Positions 18,206-26,479 are shown, counted from the stretch's first letter. The stretch: DNA of 64,000 bases from Listeria farberi (GCF_014229245.1 NZ_JAARZJ010000004.1:160736-224735), one strand, 5' to 3'. The notes: generated by a model not told the origin, from the letters alone. Translations and numbers: made by a program.

Positions 18206-19555
18206 CTATTTCATTGTAACAAATTCTTCAGATCCAGTTGGGTGGATAGCAACTGTATTATCAAAATCAGCTTTTGTTGCTCCCATGTTAATAGCAACGG
18301 CGAATCCTTGAATCATTTCATCTACCCCGTAGCCAATACCGTGCAGACCGATTACGCGTTCTGTTTTCCCTTCACAAATCAATTTCATCCGGCAAGGCTC
18401 GCGGTGGTCTGTGATGGCTGTATACATTGAGGTAAAGCTAGAAGTGTACACTTTAATATTTTCTTTGCCGTATTTTTCGATTGCTTCTGGTTCTGTTAAA
18501 CCAACTGTACCGATAGCAGGATGACTAAAGATAACAGTTGGAATATTTTCATAGGTTAAATGTGCATCTTTTTTGTTATTGAAAAGGCGTTCTGATAAAC
18601 GGCGCCCTGCTGCAATTGCGACTGGCGTTAATTCATAATGACCCGTTACATCGCCAACTGCATAAATCCCCGCTACATTGGTGTTTTGGAATTTATCTAC
18701 GGCGATATGTCCGCTTTCTAAGAGTTCTACGCCCGCATTTTCGATTTGAAGCCCTTTGATAACCGGTTTACGCCCGATCGCCCAAATAAGCGTATCGACG
18801 GTTTCTGTGCGACCATCCTCTAAGCTCAACGTCAAACTGCCATCTGGATTTTTTTCTACCTTTTGAGGAACGGCATGTTTATGCAAAGTCATGTCAGATT
18901 GCTCGATAAGCTCGGTTAATGTATCTGTTAAAATCGGGTCAAAATTACGAAGAGGAGCATGTTTACGCACAAAAAGATGTGTATCTGACCCAAATTGCTG
19001 TAATACGCCAGCTAATTCAACAGCGATATAACCCGCGCCAACAACCGCCACTTTTTTAGGAAGCTCATTTAACGCAAAAAAGCCGTCTGAAGTAATGCCA
19101 TATTCTGCGCCAGGGATGGAAGGAAGTGCTGGTTCGCCGCCCGTCGCAATTAAAATATGATCTGCTGTCACTAGTTCACCATTCACTCGCAACGTTTTTT
19201 CATCGACAAATTCCGCGTAACCTTTAATCCACTCAACTTTATTGTTATCAAGCCCATTCTTGTACGAACCTCGAATCCGTTCAATGTAAACTTCTCGGTT
19301 TTCTACTAATTTTTGGAAGTTAAAGCTTGCGTCCACTTGGTAACCATAGGCATCTGCATATAAGTCCATCGCTTCTTTAATTTGTGCGCCATACCACATA
19401 ACTTTTTTAGGAACACAACCAACATTTACACATGTTCCACCTAAAAATTTTGGTTCAATGAGTGCACACTTTGCCCCGTGCATTGCCGCGCGGTTAATAG
19501 AAGCAATCCCGCCACTACCGCCACCAATCGCAATATAATCATAATGCTTCTCCAT
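18206..19555 (-). CDS. gor: Glutathione-disulfide reductase
   Basis: A 449-residue FAD flavoprotein disulfide reductase. FAD loop [11 protein letters not shown] at the N-terminus, redox pair in [18 protein letters not shown] loop [12 protein letters not shown], second FAD motif YAVGDV, and the catalytic His-Glu in HPTGSEEFV. It keeps glutathione reduced; in Listeria glutathione is also an allosteric activator of the virulence regulator PrfA, so this enzyme affects redox and possibly virulence signalling. It lies 35 bp after the protein-phosphatase gene and 28 bp before the histidine phosphatase gene. Confidence 0.94.
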   Translation of the reverse strand: MEKHYDYIAIGGGSGGIASINRAAMHGAKCALIEPKFLGGTCVNVGCVPKKVMWYGAQIKEAMDLYADAYGYQVDASFNFQKLVENREVYIERIRGSYKNGLDNNKVEWIKGYAEFVDEKTLRVNGELVTADHILIATGGEPALPSIPGAEYGITSDGFFALNELPKKVAVVGAGYIAVELAGVLQQFGSDTHLFVRKHAPLRNFDPILTDTLTELIEQSDMTLHKHAVPQKVEKNPDGSLTLSLEDGRTETVDTLIWAIGRKPVIKGLQIENAGVELLESGHIAVDKFQNTNVAGIYAVGDVTGHYELTPVAIAAGRRLSERLFNNKKDAHLTYENIPTVIFSHPAIGTVGLTEPEAIEKYGKENIKVYTSSFTSMYTAITDHREPCRMKLICEGKTERVIGLHGIGYGVDEMIQGFAVAINMGATKADFDNTVAIHPTGSEEFVTMK

Positions 19556-19590
19556 ACAAAATCTCTCCTAACATTTCTTCGTTTTCGTTT

Positions 19591-20088
19591 TTATAAATAC
19601 GCTTCGCCCCGCATAATCGCGAGAACCCGCGGATTTGGTAAGTATCGTTTTATCACTTGAAGTTTTTCATAGGTGTCGGTATCACCTAAATGTTCAGCAA
19701 TACCCATAGCAACGGCGCTACTTCGACTGACTCCAGCATGACAATGGACTACGATTTGCGTGAAATCCGGATGTTCATCCACAAAATCATAAATCAAATC
19801 GCGATGAACTTCATTAAATAGTTTCATTTCCGCTTGCTCTTTGTCACTTAATCCCCAGTAATCATCTTCTTCGTTAATATCATTAAAGTGAACGGGCAAA
19901 ATAGCATCAAAAAGTGATTCGTGTTTGAGTGGCTGATAGGTTGCGCCGACATCCGCAATACGAATAAGTAAAGTATGCTCTGAGCGCGGCTTAAACTGCA
20001 CCGCTACTACTTCTGGTACGGCAATTATCCGTAAATCAAATGGATCAAAATCAATTTGGCGCCTTTCTTTGTTAATATAATTCGCCAT
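19591..20088 (-). CDS. Dual-specificity/tyrosine phosphatase-like protein
   Basis: A 165-residue cysteine phosphatase. The P-loop VVHCHAGVSRSSAVAMGIAEHL has the complete Cys-x5-Arg signature, and an upstream acidic segment (NDINEEDDYWG) could supply the general acid. Bacterial relatives dephosphorylate phosphotyrosine or phosphoinositides; the substrate is unknown. It heads the cluster with glutathione reductase and a histidine phosphatase. The weak -10-like TAGAAT is about 55 bp upstream. Confidence 0.85.
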   Translation of the reverse strand: MANYINKERRQIDFDPFDLRIIAVPEVVAVQFKPRSEHTLLIRIADVGATYQPLKHESLFDAILPVHFNDINEEDDYWGLSDKEQAEMKLFNEVHRDLIYDFVDEHPDFTQIVVHCHAGVSRSSAVAMGIAEHLGDTDTYEKLQVIKRYLPNPRVLAIMRGEAYL

Positions 20089-20192
20089 CCTGCATGTCCC
20101 CTTTTCCAGTGCAACAAGATTTTCCTTCGTCTTATTCCCTCTCTATTCTATCATGCCTAGACATTTTTACATAAAGAAGCAGTTTCAAACAC

Positions 20193-20226
20193 AAAAATAA
20201 CCAAATAAAATTATTTGGTTATTTTT
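20193..20226. terminator. Bidirectional-type terminator after the YdeI-like gene
   Basis: Stem of 16 pairs AAAAATAACCAAATAA / TTATTTGGTTATTTTT with a 2-nt loop; it includes the stop codon of the YdeI-like gene. Confidence 0.85.
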
Positions 20227-20893
20227 TCCCTTGGCGGTAAAGATCTTTTGTTTTGTACCCTTGACTCAAAATATCGACCATTTCTACGCGTCTTTTTTCT
20301 TGTGTGGCTGGTTGTTTGGCAGAATAAATATAGCGCGCCCAAACACGCTGGTATCCTGTCGCTAAATTATTGTAAAATGCTTGTAAATCGCCTTTATCTG
20401 CTAAAAATTCTGCGACAAGTGGTACATAATCGGCATATTCATCTGCGGAAGGGTTATTTTTCTTTACGCCTTTCGCTTTTAGCTGTGCTGCTTCTTTTAA
20501 ACCAACAACCGTGTAAGTTTCATCAAGCGCTACCATTCGCGTGAATTTGAGGGTGCTACCATCCACGTATCCTTCCTCATCGGTTTTAAGCGCTGGCATG
20601 AGTTCATCGCGGTGTACATATGTAGCGAATTTTTTATTGCCTTTTTTTGGATAAGCAAAAAATAAATAACCATTCGCAGCAAGTTTATTTTCAGCAATAA
20701 CTTCTTTCGTAAAAGACACTAATTCTTCTAGCGTTTCAACAAAATCGAAAATTAAGTCATATTGCTTATTTGCTAGTTTTTCTTCGTAATTTGCTAGGTT
20801 TCGAAAATAATCTGCTCCAACTGGTTTATTTAGAATGACTGCTTTTTTATATTTAGTCAGTTGTAATTTTTCTACTATTGTCTTTTCTTCCAT
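20219..20893 (-). CDS. YdeI/OmpD-associated family protein
   Basis: A 224-residue protein of the YdeI/OmdA-like family, with the C-terminal region (YNNLATGYQRVWARYIYSAKQPATQEKR) typical of the group, including the conserved W-x-x-Y-I-x-x-A-K-x-x-x-T-x-x-x-R pattern. Function is not established; in other bacteria homologues are associated with stress or peptide resistance. ATG at 20893 is chosen because GAGG lies 8 nt upstream; the GTG three codons earlier overlaps that site. Confidence 0.82.
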   Translation of the reverse strand: MEEKTIVEKLQLTKYKKAVILNKPVGADYFRNLANYEEKLANKQYDLIFDFVETLEELVSFTKEVIAENKLAANGYLFFAYPKKGNKKFATYVHRDELMPALKTDEEGYVDGSTLKFTRMVALDETYTVVGLKEAAQLKAKGVKKNNPSADEYADYVPLVAEFLADKGDLQAFYNNLATGYQRVWARYIYSAKQPATQEKRRVEMVDILSQGYKTKDLYRQGKK

Positions 20894-20967
20894 ATCCAGC
20901 ACCTCGTTTGTATAGTTTGATTACAGTATATAGCCTTCTCTCCAAGTAATCAAGCCAAACTAAACGT

Positions 20968-20999
20968 AAAAAAAGACCAAGCGACGTGGCTTGGTCTTT
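20968..20999 (-). terminator. Terminator of the OsmC-like gene
   Basis: AAAGACCAAGC pairs perfectly with GCTTGGTCTTT (11 bp) with a 6-nt loop and T7 tail on minus. Confidence 0.9.
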
Positions 21000-21007
21000 G
21001 AATCATT

Positions 21008-21388
21008 TTATTTAAAAACAACAATCTCATTTATTTCAATCGAAGGATCTAAACTTTTTGCAACCGGGCAGGCATCTTTCACTAAATGCACGGCTTTTTC
21101 GGCTTTTGCTTCGTTACTTTTATCTACTAAATCCACCGTGAAAGTAACATTAATTTTCGTTAAAACATGCACGGCACTTTCTTGATCTTGTTCATAATCG
21201 GTATGAATGCTTAAATCATTTATCTCAATTCGTTTTTTCTCAAGTAATGTTTGATATACATATCCGCTACAAGCCGCAACCGCAGCCACTGTTATTTGAA
21301 CTGGAGAAAAACCTTCTTCTTTAATTAATGTCCAGTTGCCGTTTGGATGTACAAGTTCTAATACTTTCCCATTTTTCACTAAATCCAT
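21008..21388 (-). CDS. OsmC/Ohr-family protein
   Basis: A 126-residue OsmC-family protein. The first conserved Cys is in AVAACSGYVYQTLL and the second in VKDACPVAKSL; together these form the peroxidatic pair that reduces organic hydroperoxides. It may protect against lipid or small-molecule peroxides alongside the nearby glutathione system. ATG at 21388 follows GGAGG by 8 nt; a longer frame from 21466 would place that Shine-Dalgarno inside the gene and is unlikely. Confidence 0.88.
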   Translation of the reverse strand: MDLVKNGKVLELVHPNGNWTLIKEEGFSPVQITVAAVAACSGYVYQTLLEKKRIEINDLSIHTDYEQDQESAVHVLTKINVTFTVDLVDKSNEAKAEKAVHLVKDACPVAKSLDPSIEINEIVVFK

Positions 21389-21477
21389 AATCAATTCCTC
21401 CATTTTAATTCTTACAATTCTTATATGAATAATAAGATTATAGCTTAAATAAAAAGCCATGTCCAATTTCCCGTACG

Positions 21478-21511
21478 AAAAAAGAATCCAAGTTACACTT
21501 GGATTCTTTTT
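21478..21511. terminator. Terminator of the tRNA-Glu/tRNA-Asp unit
   Basis: Stem AAAAGAATCCAAGT / ACTTGGATTCTTTT (14 bp) with 3-nt loop and T tracts on both strands, 4 bp beyond tRNA-Asp. Confidence 0.9.
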
Positions 21512-21514
21512 GAG

Positions 21515-21587
21515 CGGTCCCGACGGGATTTGAACCCGCGATCTCCTGCGTGACAGGCAGGCATGTTAACCCCTACACCACGGAACC
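21515..21587 (-). tRNA. tRNA-Asp (GTC)
   Basis: 73 nt without encoded CCA. Acceptor arms GGTTCCG/CGGGACC, anticodon loop CTGTCAC (GTC), T arm GGGTTTGAACCC; standard cloverleaf. Confidence 0.97.
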
Positions 21588-21613
21588 ATATGTATAGAAA
21601 ATGAATAAAAAAG

Positions 21614-21685
21614 TGACCCGTACGGGATTCGAACCCGTGTTACCGCCGTGAAAGGGCGGTGTCTTAACCGCTTGACCAACGGGCC
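21614..21685 (-). tRNA. tRNA-Glu (TTC)
   Basis: 72 nt without encoded CCA. Acceptor arms GGCCCGT/ACGGGTC, anticodon loop CTTTCAC (TTC), T arm GGGTTCGAATCCC. First of the two-tRNA unit. Confidence 0.97.
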
Positions 21686-21749
21686 AGATAAAAAACGAAA
21701 AATGAATATATATTCAATTGAATTCATTTCTCTTACACCAACTTTTTTA

Positions 21750-21777
21750 TTATAACATAATCTCAGTGACTGTCAAC
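21750..21777 (-). promoter_or_regulatory. Strong SigA promoter of the Glu-Asp tRNA unit
   Basis: Minus strand consensus TTGACA (21777-21772), 16-nt spacer, consensus TATAAT (21755-21750). Confidence 0.9.
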
Positions 21778-21840
21778 GGCTTTTTCTAATTTTATTCACA
21801 AATTTTTTATCTCTTGATTTTTATGCATTTTGGCTAGTAT

Positions 21841-21882
21841 AAAACAAAGTCAGCTATGCTTATTAAAAGGCACGCTGACTTT
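21841..21882 (-). terminator. Terminator of the GntR gene
   Basis: AAAGTCAGC (21882-21874) pairs with GCTGACTTT (21854-21846), long loop, followed by GTTTTAT. It starts 4 bp after the stop. Confidence 0.8.
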
Positions 21883-21885
21883 ATT

Positions 21886-22599
21886 TTACTTTTCTCGGTG
21901 ATCAACCATAATAAAACTTCTCGTATCATAGCGATGTCTTGAACGGGAATATTCGACTGGTCTACCGTCTTTTAAATACACTACTTGCTCCACTTCTAAA
22001 ACTGGATCGTGTTCCCCGCACGCTAAATATTCTTGGTCATATTCAGATGGCTTATCGGCATTAATTTTCCGAAAGGCTCCACTTAGCACAAGTCCCAGTG
22101 AGTCTTGTAAGTACGCATAAATCGAATGATGTAAAATTTCTTTCGTTAAACCAGGAACTAAATCTGCCGGCATCGTTGTATGCTCTAACACATATGGTGC
22201 GCCGTCCAAGAGCCGTAACCGAATCAATTTGTACACTGGCTGGTCTGCTTTTATTAAAAGTTGTTCTTGTGTTTTTTCATCTGGGAAAGCAATATCGAAA
22301 GCAATAATTTTACTCGAGATTCGATTGTCTCCCATCATTTTTGTCAAACCATCATAATCCCGCAAACTTGCATCTTGTTTATTAGCTAAGGCATTTTTCA
22401 TAACAAAAGTTCCTGCACCGCGTTGTCTGTAAACAAGTCCTTCAAGCGCTAAAACATCAAAGGCTTTTTTTATTGTCATTCTGCTACAATCATAGGCTCT
22501 AGATAAGCTCACTTGATCAGGAAGAATGGATTCTGGTGGATAAGTACCGTTGTTTATTTTTTCACGGATTTCTGCGGCAATCAGTTCATACTTAACCAA
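21886..22599 (-). CDS. GntR-family regulator, HutC/UTRA type
   Basis: A 237-residue repressor with N-terminal winged helix (SLSRAYDCSRMTIKKAFDVL, about residues 30-50) and a C-terminal UTRA ligand domain (about 75-230, ending RSRHRYDTRSFIMVDHREK). UTRA regulators usually sense a phosphorylated sugar. It lies 80 bp downstream of a PTS IIC gene that it very likely controls, since the same 10-bp element occurs in front of both genes. Confidence 0.92.
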   Translation of the reverse strand: MVKYELIAAEIREKINNGTYPPESILPDQVSLSRAYDCSRMTIKKAFDVLALEGLVYRQRGAGTFVMKNALANKQDASLRDYDGLTKMMGDNRISSKIIAFDIAFPDEKTQEQLLIKADQPVYKLIRLRLLDGAPYVLEHTTMPADLVPGLTKEILHHSIYAYLQDSLGLVLSGAFRKINADKPSEYDQEYLACGEHDPVLEVEQVVYLKDGRPVEYSRSRHRYDTRSFIMVDHREK

Positions 22600-22625
22600 G
22601 TCGATCGCTCCTTCGTTTGAATTAA

Positions 22626-22657
22626 AAATGTCTAGCCATTTCTAGTCAAATTATAGC
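22626..22657 (-). promoter_or_regulatory. gntR promoter with tandem CTAGA(C)AT operator elements
   Basis: Minus strand extended -10 TGC-TATAAT followed by two 10-bp direct repeats, CTAGAAATGG (22645-22636) and CTAGACATTT (22635-22626). The second is identical to an element over the -35 box of the PTS IIC gene at 24037-24046, so both are candidate sites of this GntR protein. Confidence 0.6.
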
Positions 22658-22679
22658 ATATCGAAAAGGAAAACATAAC

Positions 22680-23966
22680 TTATTTGATAGCTGCTTCGGA
22701 TTCTCTTGCTATATTCGTACGGTCAACAAGTTTGAGGAATGGATACCAGATGATTAAGACGATGAAGAAATCCACCACTTGAAGCGCCCCGCCGAGCCAT
22801 GAGTTTGTTGCTAAAATTCCATTGATGATAATTGGCACTGTCCAAGGTACAGATACCCCAGTTGGAGCTGGTACAATTCCAGCAGCCATCACAAAGTAAT
22901 TAAGTGTAGTAACAACTAATGGCGCAAGTATCCATGGAATTAAAATCGTCGCATTTAACACGATTGGCATCCCGAATAATACCGGTTCGTTTACATTAAA
23001 AATACCAGGTCCGAGCGCTAAACGACCAATTTCCTTACTTTGTTTGCTCTTCATTAGAAAAGCGAGCGCAATTACTACAGCAAGTGTCATCCCAGATCCA
23101 CCCATGCCAACTGTAAATACTTCCATGAATGGTTTAGTAACAATATGTGGTAACGGCGATCCAGCTTTATAGGCGTCCAGATTTTCAAGCATTAACGTAT
23201 TCCAAATTGGGTCCATTACCGAGTTTACAATAATTTGACCATGTAAACCGAAGAACCACAATACTTGGACAAAGAAAAGCGCAATCAGAGTTGGTATAAT
23301 TCCTGATCCTAAACCAACAAGCGGTTTTTGAATAACAGTGTACACTACATCATGTAAGTTGGTGTTGAAGAAGAATTGAACAATAATATTAATTACTAAA
23401 AAGATACTTAATGTCAAAACGGCTGGTATTAATGCAGCAAATGATTTAGCGACTGCTGGCGGCACCCCATCAGGCATTTTAATCGTCCAATCGCGTTGCA
23501 CGAAGAAACGATATAATTCTCCCGCAATAAAACCAGTAATCATCCCAATAAACATACCCTTTGCACCAAGTCTATCTAAAGAAAGTGCTCCAGTAACTAA
23601 TTCCCCATTAGCACTATTAAAGAAAAATGGCGTTAAAATCAAGAAACTAGCGAGCGCTACAGCACCCCCGTATATAGCTTCTACTTTATAATACTTCGAT
23701 AATGAATAACCAATACCAAAAACGACAAAAACCGTCATAATACTCATCGTCGCATTTTGAGCATTTCCTAAATAAAGTTGTAAAGTAGCTTTCGTTTCAT
23801 CACTCCAAAATGGCAGATTCATCAAAACTACAGCAATAGAACCAAACATTGTCAGCGGAAACGCCAACATAAAAGCATCTCGTAAAGTCGTTAAGTAACG
23901 ATTCTCCCCTAGCTTTGCAGCAAGAGGCATTAATTTATCCCCAAGCAACTCCATAAATTTATTCAC
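22680..23966 (-). CDS. Orphan PTS IIC permease, lactose/cellobiose family
   Basis: A 428-residue integral membrane protein with the IIC motif FNVNEPVLFGMPIVLNATILIP (in part) near residue 315 and about ten membrane segments. No IIA or IIB gene is adjacent, so it must borrow phosphocarriers from another system (for example the two complete systems in this window) or act as a facilitator. Regulation looks layered: a GntR-type element overlaps the -35 box and a palindromic CcpA-like site lies downstream of the promoter. Confidence 0.92.
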   Translation of the reverse strand: MNKFMELLGDKLMPLAAKLGENRYLTTLRDAFMLAFPLTMFGSIAVVLMNLPFWSDETKATLQLYLGNAQNATMSIMTVFVVFGIGYSLSKYYKVEAIYGGAVALASFLILTPFFFNSANGELVTGALSLDRLGAKGMFIGMITGFIAGELYRFFVQRDWTIKMPDGVPPAVAKSFAALIPAVLTLSIFLVINIIVQFFFNTNLHDVVYTVIQKPLVGLGSGIIPTLIALFFVQVLWFFGLHGQIIVNSVMDPIWNTLMLENLDAYKAGSPLPHIVTKPFMEVFTVGMGGSGMTLAVVIALAFLMKSKQSKEIGRLALGPGIFNVNEPVLFGMPIVLNATILIPWILAPLVVTTLNYFVMAAGIVPAPTGVSVPWTVPIIINGILATNSWLGGALQVVDFFIVLIIWYPFLKLVDRTNIARESEAAIK

Positions 23967-23996
23967 TGTTCTTCCCCCAAACGGATTTTTTCTACA

Positions 23997-24010
23997 AGAA
24001 AACGTTTTCT
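23997..24010 (-). promoter_or_regulatory. cre-like site (CcpA) of the orphan IIC gene
   Basis: AGAAAACGTTTTCT is a perfect 14-bp palindrome differing from the strong cre sequence only in its outermost bases. It lies 8 bp downstream of the -10 box, a position for catabolite repression. Confidence 0.7.
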
Positions 24011-24017
24011 ATTTATT

Positions 24018-24046
24018 ATTATACTCATTTATTTTTAAATGTCTAG
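24018..24046 (-). promoter_or_regulatory. Promoter of the orphan IIC gene with GntR element on the -35
   Basis: Minus strand TAGACA (24045-24040), 16-nt spacer, TATAAT (24023-24018). The element CTAGACATTT (24046-24037) contains the -35 hexamer. Confidence 0.7.
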
Positions 24047-24069
24047 TCTTTTTAAAATAAAAGAACGAA

Positions 24070-24101
24070 CAAAAAGACTTCCATCCTAACGATGAAAGTC
24101 T
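24070..24101 (-). terminator. Terminator of the DUF1801 gene
   Basis: AGACTTTCATC (24101-24091) pairs with GATGGAAGTCT (24085-24075) with one T-G pair, then T5. Confidence 0.85.
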
Positions 24102-24106
24102 CAAAC

Positions 24107-24499
24107 TTATTTTCCCTTTTTCTTCGCTTGCTTTTCTGCGGCTTTTTGCTTGTTTTCAACTAATCGGAATAGTGTCATTTCTCGTATTAAATCATAAGGA
24201 ACTTCTTCGTTAATTGGGAATTGAACCGCACCTTTTGAATACTTGTATTTTCCTAATTGCTTCTCAAATGCAGAAATACCACTAGGTGCTGGATAAAATC
24301 CATAATGATTTTTTGCAACCGCAAAGTGCACGAGATTACCTTCGAAATAAAAAGTTGGCATTTGATAACTAATTTTCTCTGTTGCTTCTGGCGCTGCGGA
24401 TTGAATAGTTTCTCTAATCTTCTCTAGTACTTCTTTTGTTTCGGGCGGGGCCTGGGTAATATATTCATCTATTGTTGAAAATTCCAGTTTATTATCCAT
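24107..24499 (-). CDS. DUF1801 (YdhG-like) small protein
   Basis: A 130-residue protein of the DUF1801/YdhG fold (iron-chaperone-like or SufE-like alpha/beta): STIDEYITQAPPETKEVLEKIRETI at the N-terminus, KISYQMPTFYFEGNLVHFA and HYGFYPAPSGI motifs in the centre, and a lysine-rich tail (NKQKAAEKQAKKKGK). Biochemical role is unknown. It is a single-gene unit with promoter at 24530-24558 and its own terminator. Confidence 0.85.
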   Translation of the reverse strand: MDNKLEFSTIDEYITQAPPETKEVLEKIRETIQSAAPEATEKISYQMPTFYFEGNLVHFAVAKNHYGFYPAPSGISAFEKQLGKYKYSKGAVQFPINEEVPYDLIREMTLFRLVENKQKAAEKQAKKKGK

Positions 24500-24529
24500 A
24501 GTCCATTCCTTTCTGAAATGTTTTAATTT

Positions 24530-24558
24530 ATTATAGCAACTCTCTTAGTAAAAACCAA
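24530..24558 (-). promoter_or_regulatory. Promoter of the DUF1801 gene
   Basis: Minus strand TTGGTT (24558-24553), 17-nt spacer, TATAAT (24535-24530) with a TGC extension. A short ACCAA-AAA-TTGGT hairpin with T5 just upstream may weakly terminate the preceding NADAR gene. Confidence 0.65.
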
Positions 24559-24593
24559 TTTTTGGTGTCATTATATAGTCGTATTCATAAATA

Positions 24594-25142
24594 TTATTCG
24601 CTAAGCTCATCTCTGACCGCCATAAGAGCAAAACCAAGAAGATTCAAACCTTTCCAATGTAACGGATTTTCCGCATGCTTATCATCAGAAGCTAAGCCAA
24701 TACCCCAAACTTTATCCAAAGGACTTGCTTCAACTAAAATCCGATTATTCGTATGAAGCAAAAAATTTTTCAAATCTTTATTTTGAGAGAATTTTGCAAG
24801 ATTACCACGTTTAACTATATTAAACCGATTTTCCATCCAAACATCTTCTTGAAAACCACTTATTAATCTACCAAAAGATTTTGCTTGTTTCGGATGTTTC
24901 GCTGCTAAAATTTTCCCTCTCATTTCTGTATCATTAAAAAGTTTTGCCTTTTCAGCCATCATGAATTGCTCAGCACAATTATACTCCACTCCATCAACCT
25001 TGAAATTACACTTCCACCACTGACTAAAACAACTTTTATTTATGCTTCCATCAGATGAAGATTGGTTTCCCCAAAAGAAGATGTACTTTAACTTTTGCTT
25101 TTTTTGGTATTTCTGCTGTATTTTTTCTAATGTATAATCCAT
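24594..25142 (-). CDS. NADAR-family protein A (divergent DUF1768 subfamily)
   Basis: A 182-residue protein with NADAR motifs: FSQWWKCNFKVDGVEYNCAEQFMMAEKAKLF (positions about 40-70, shown for recognition), DKVWGIGL and HWKGLNLLGFALMAVRDEL. NADAR proteins cleave N-glycosidic bonds; members have been shown to remove ADP-ribose from guanine, and others to act on riboflavin intermediates. This copy is of a different subfamily from the one encoded 500 bp upstream. ATG at 25142 is chosen because GGAG lies 9 nt upstream; it follows the broken SUKH gene by 32 bp and probably shares its transcript. Confidence 0.85.
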   Translation of the reverse strand: MDYTLEKIQQKYQKKQKLKYIFFWGNQSSSDGSINKSCFSQWWKCNFKVDGVEYNCAEQFMMAEKAKLFNDTEMRGKILAAKHPKQAKSFGRLISGFQEDVWMENRFNIVKRGNLAKFSQNKDLKNFLLHTNNRILVEASPLDKVWGIGLASDDKHAENPLHWKGLNLLGFALMAVRDELSE

Positions 25143-25174
25143 ACCTGTCATCTCCAACTTTTTAATTTTATTTA

Positions 25175-25656
25175 TCATAATATTATTTTGCCAATTTCGA
25201 TTTTCAGTAAGAAATCCGCAAATGAGTCTGCTATAACCAAACTTTCTTCAAATTCAGGTTCCGAACCATGAACAATACTTCCGTCATTTAAAGCGATAGC
25301 ATAATATTCATAACAACCGCCAACACTCATCATAATTGGTAAATGTGCATTCCAAAATAGTTTTACTTTATTTTCTAAATTTTTATCGCCTTCTGCTGCT
25401 TCTAAACTCATTTGTTCAAAAGAATTCCACGAAAAGGCGTCATCTTCATTCTCTAAAAAATCTTCTTCCGACAAAAACCAACAAGTGTCCCCCGCGTGCT
25501 ACAGAGGTTAAGTTGTTCATAAAAAATCTTATATGCATCTGGTAAATTTACATATCTTTTTAAAATTTGCTCTGGAAATTTTTTCTCTACAGCTGACAAA
25601 TCTATTTGCCAATTATTATTTTTAGCTCATTCAAAAAAATGATTTATTGGTTCCAT
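25175..25656 (-). pseudogene. SUKH (SMI1/KNR4)-like protein, disrupted by a stop and a frameshift
   Basis: From ATG at 25656 (Shine-Dalgarno GGGAGG, 8 nt) the frame reads MEPINHFFE, hits TGA at 25629-25627, then continues as AKNNNWQIDLSAVEKKFPEQ...YKIFYEQLNL, a good SUKH N-terminus. Near a GGGGG run (about 25490) the frame shifts; one added G would join it to the second part, WFLSEEDFLENEDDAFSW...FADFLLKIEIGKIIL. A 99-codon frame from 25474 could still express the C-terminal half. SUKH proteins are typically immunity proteins for secreted or contact-dependent toxins. Sequencing error could explain one lesion but hardly both. Confidence 0.75.
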
Positions 25657-25671
25657 TTAAGCTACCTCCCA

Positions 25672-26112
25672 CTATTTAGCGTTCCATTCTTCTCTCACTT
25701 TCATCAAAATCTTGCCTAACCGATTCTTTCCAGAGCCATCTCCACCATCGCCCCAATAATGATCATTTTCCGTATGTTCCACTAAAATAGCATTCTCTGT
25801 GGATAAAAGCATTTCTTTCACTTCCGAATGTTGCTCTACTTTTGCTCTGATTGCTTTTAACATCACTTCGTCTTTCATACTTTCCCAGCCTTTTCGCAGT
25901 GGGAAGTCTCTATTTCTACCCAATTTTGCTGCATCTATTGGTTTTTTCGTATTAATTACTTTTTTAATAATCTTTTTATCTATAAATTTTTGCGCTTGGA
26001 AATAGTGTTCTGTGGTTGGATAAGTCACGCCGTCTATGACAATTGGATGTAAAGAGAAATTAGAGAAACAGCCATAGTCCGCATTTTCACTATAAAAATG
26101 GATAACCTTCAT
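25672..26112 (-). CDS. NADAR-family protein B (YbiA-like)
   Basis: A 146-residue protein closely following the E. coli YbiA pattern: IHFYSENADYGCFSNF at the N-terminus, YPTTEHYFQAQKF, RDFPLRKGWESMKDEVM, LVEHTENDHYWGDGGDGSGKNRLG and a C-terminal LMKVREEW. All conserved acidic and aromatic residues are present. Family members hydrolyse ADP-ribose or related N-glycosides. It is first in the three-gene NADAR/SUKH stretch, 15 bp before the SUKH start, and lies next to a tRNA cluster, a common site for gain and loss of accessory genes. Confidence 0.9.
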   Translation of the reverse strand: MKVIHFYSENADYGCFSNFSLHPIVIDGVTYPTTEHYFQAQKFIDKKIIKKVINTKKPIDAAKLGRNRDFPLRKGWESMKDEVMLKAIRAKVEQHSEVKEMLLSTENAILVEHTENDHYWGDGGDGSGKNRLGKILMKVREEWNAK

Positions 26113-26214
26113 TTTGCACCTCCGAGTATTTACATTATGTTTTTTGCAACTTGAGTTTATCTTTCAAAATAACTTTAGCATATATATAGACGCAAATCCA
26201 TCGCTCTTTTCCAC

Positions 26215-26253
26215 AAAAAAAGACACTGCTTAGTTTCCTAAACAATGTCTTTA
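26215..26253 (-). terminator. Terminator of the Asn-Ser tRNA unit
   Basis: AAAGACA...TGTCTTT outer stem with an inner TG-TTTAG/CTAAG-CA extension and T7 tail on minus, 11 bp after tRNA-Ser. Confidence 0.85.
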
Positions 26254-26263
26254 TAAGTTATTA

Positions 26264-26351
26264 CGGAGAAGGAGGGATTTGAACCCTCGCGCCGCGCGAG
26301 CGACCTATACCCTTAGCAGGGGCACCTCTTCAGCCACTTGAGTACTTCCCC
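26264..26351 (-). tRNA. tRNA-Ser (GCT)
   Basis: 88 nt with a long variable arm (GGTCGCTCGCGCGGCGCGA region). Acceptor GGGGAAG/CTTCTCC with one G-T pair, anticodon loop CTGCTAA (GCT). Confidence 0.96.
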
Positions 26352-26354
26352 AAA

Positions 26355-26427
26355 CTCCACAGGCAGGACTCGAACCTGCGACCGATCGGTTAACAGCCGA
26401 TTGCTCTACCAACTGAGCTACTGTGGA
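26355..26427 (-). tRNA. tRNA-Asn (GTT)
   Basis: 73 nt. Acceptor TCCACAG/CTGTGGA, anticodon loop CTGTTAA (GTT), T arm GCAGGTTCGAGTCCTGC. First gene of the two-tRNA unit. Confidence 0.97.
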
Positions 26428-26444
26428 ATTATCTGACTTCCACT

Positions 26445-26473
26445 AGTATACGCAGAATCCGGCGAAATTGCAA
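26445..26473 (-). promoter_or_regulatory. Promoter of the Asn-Ser tRNA unit
   Basis: Minus strand TTGCAA (26473-26468), 17-nt spacer, TATACT (26450-26445). The -35 box lies within the spacer after the SprT-like gene's stop side, so the unit is transcribed independently. Confidence 0.75.
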
Positions 26474-26479
26474 GACTTT

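Noticed and set aside
24500..26263. Possible tRNA-targeted integrative element with att repeats
   Set aside because: No duplication of a tRNA 3' end and no integrase gene seen; treated as a small accessory island only.
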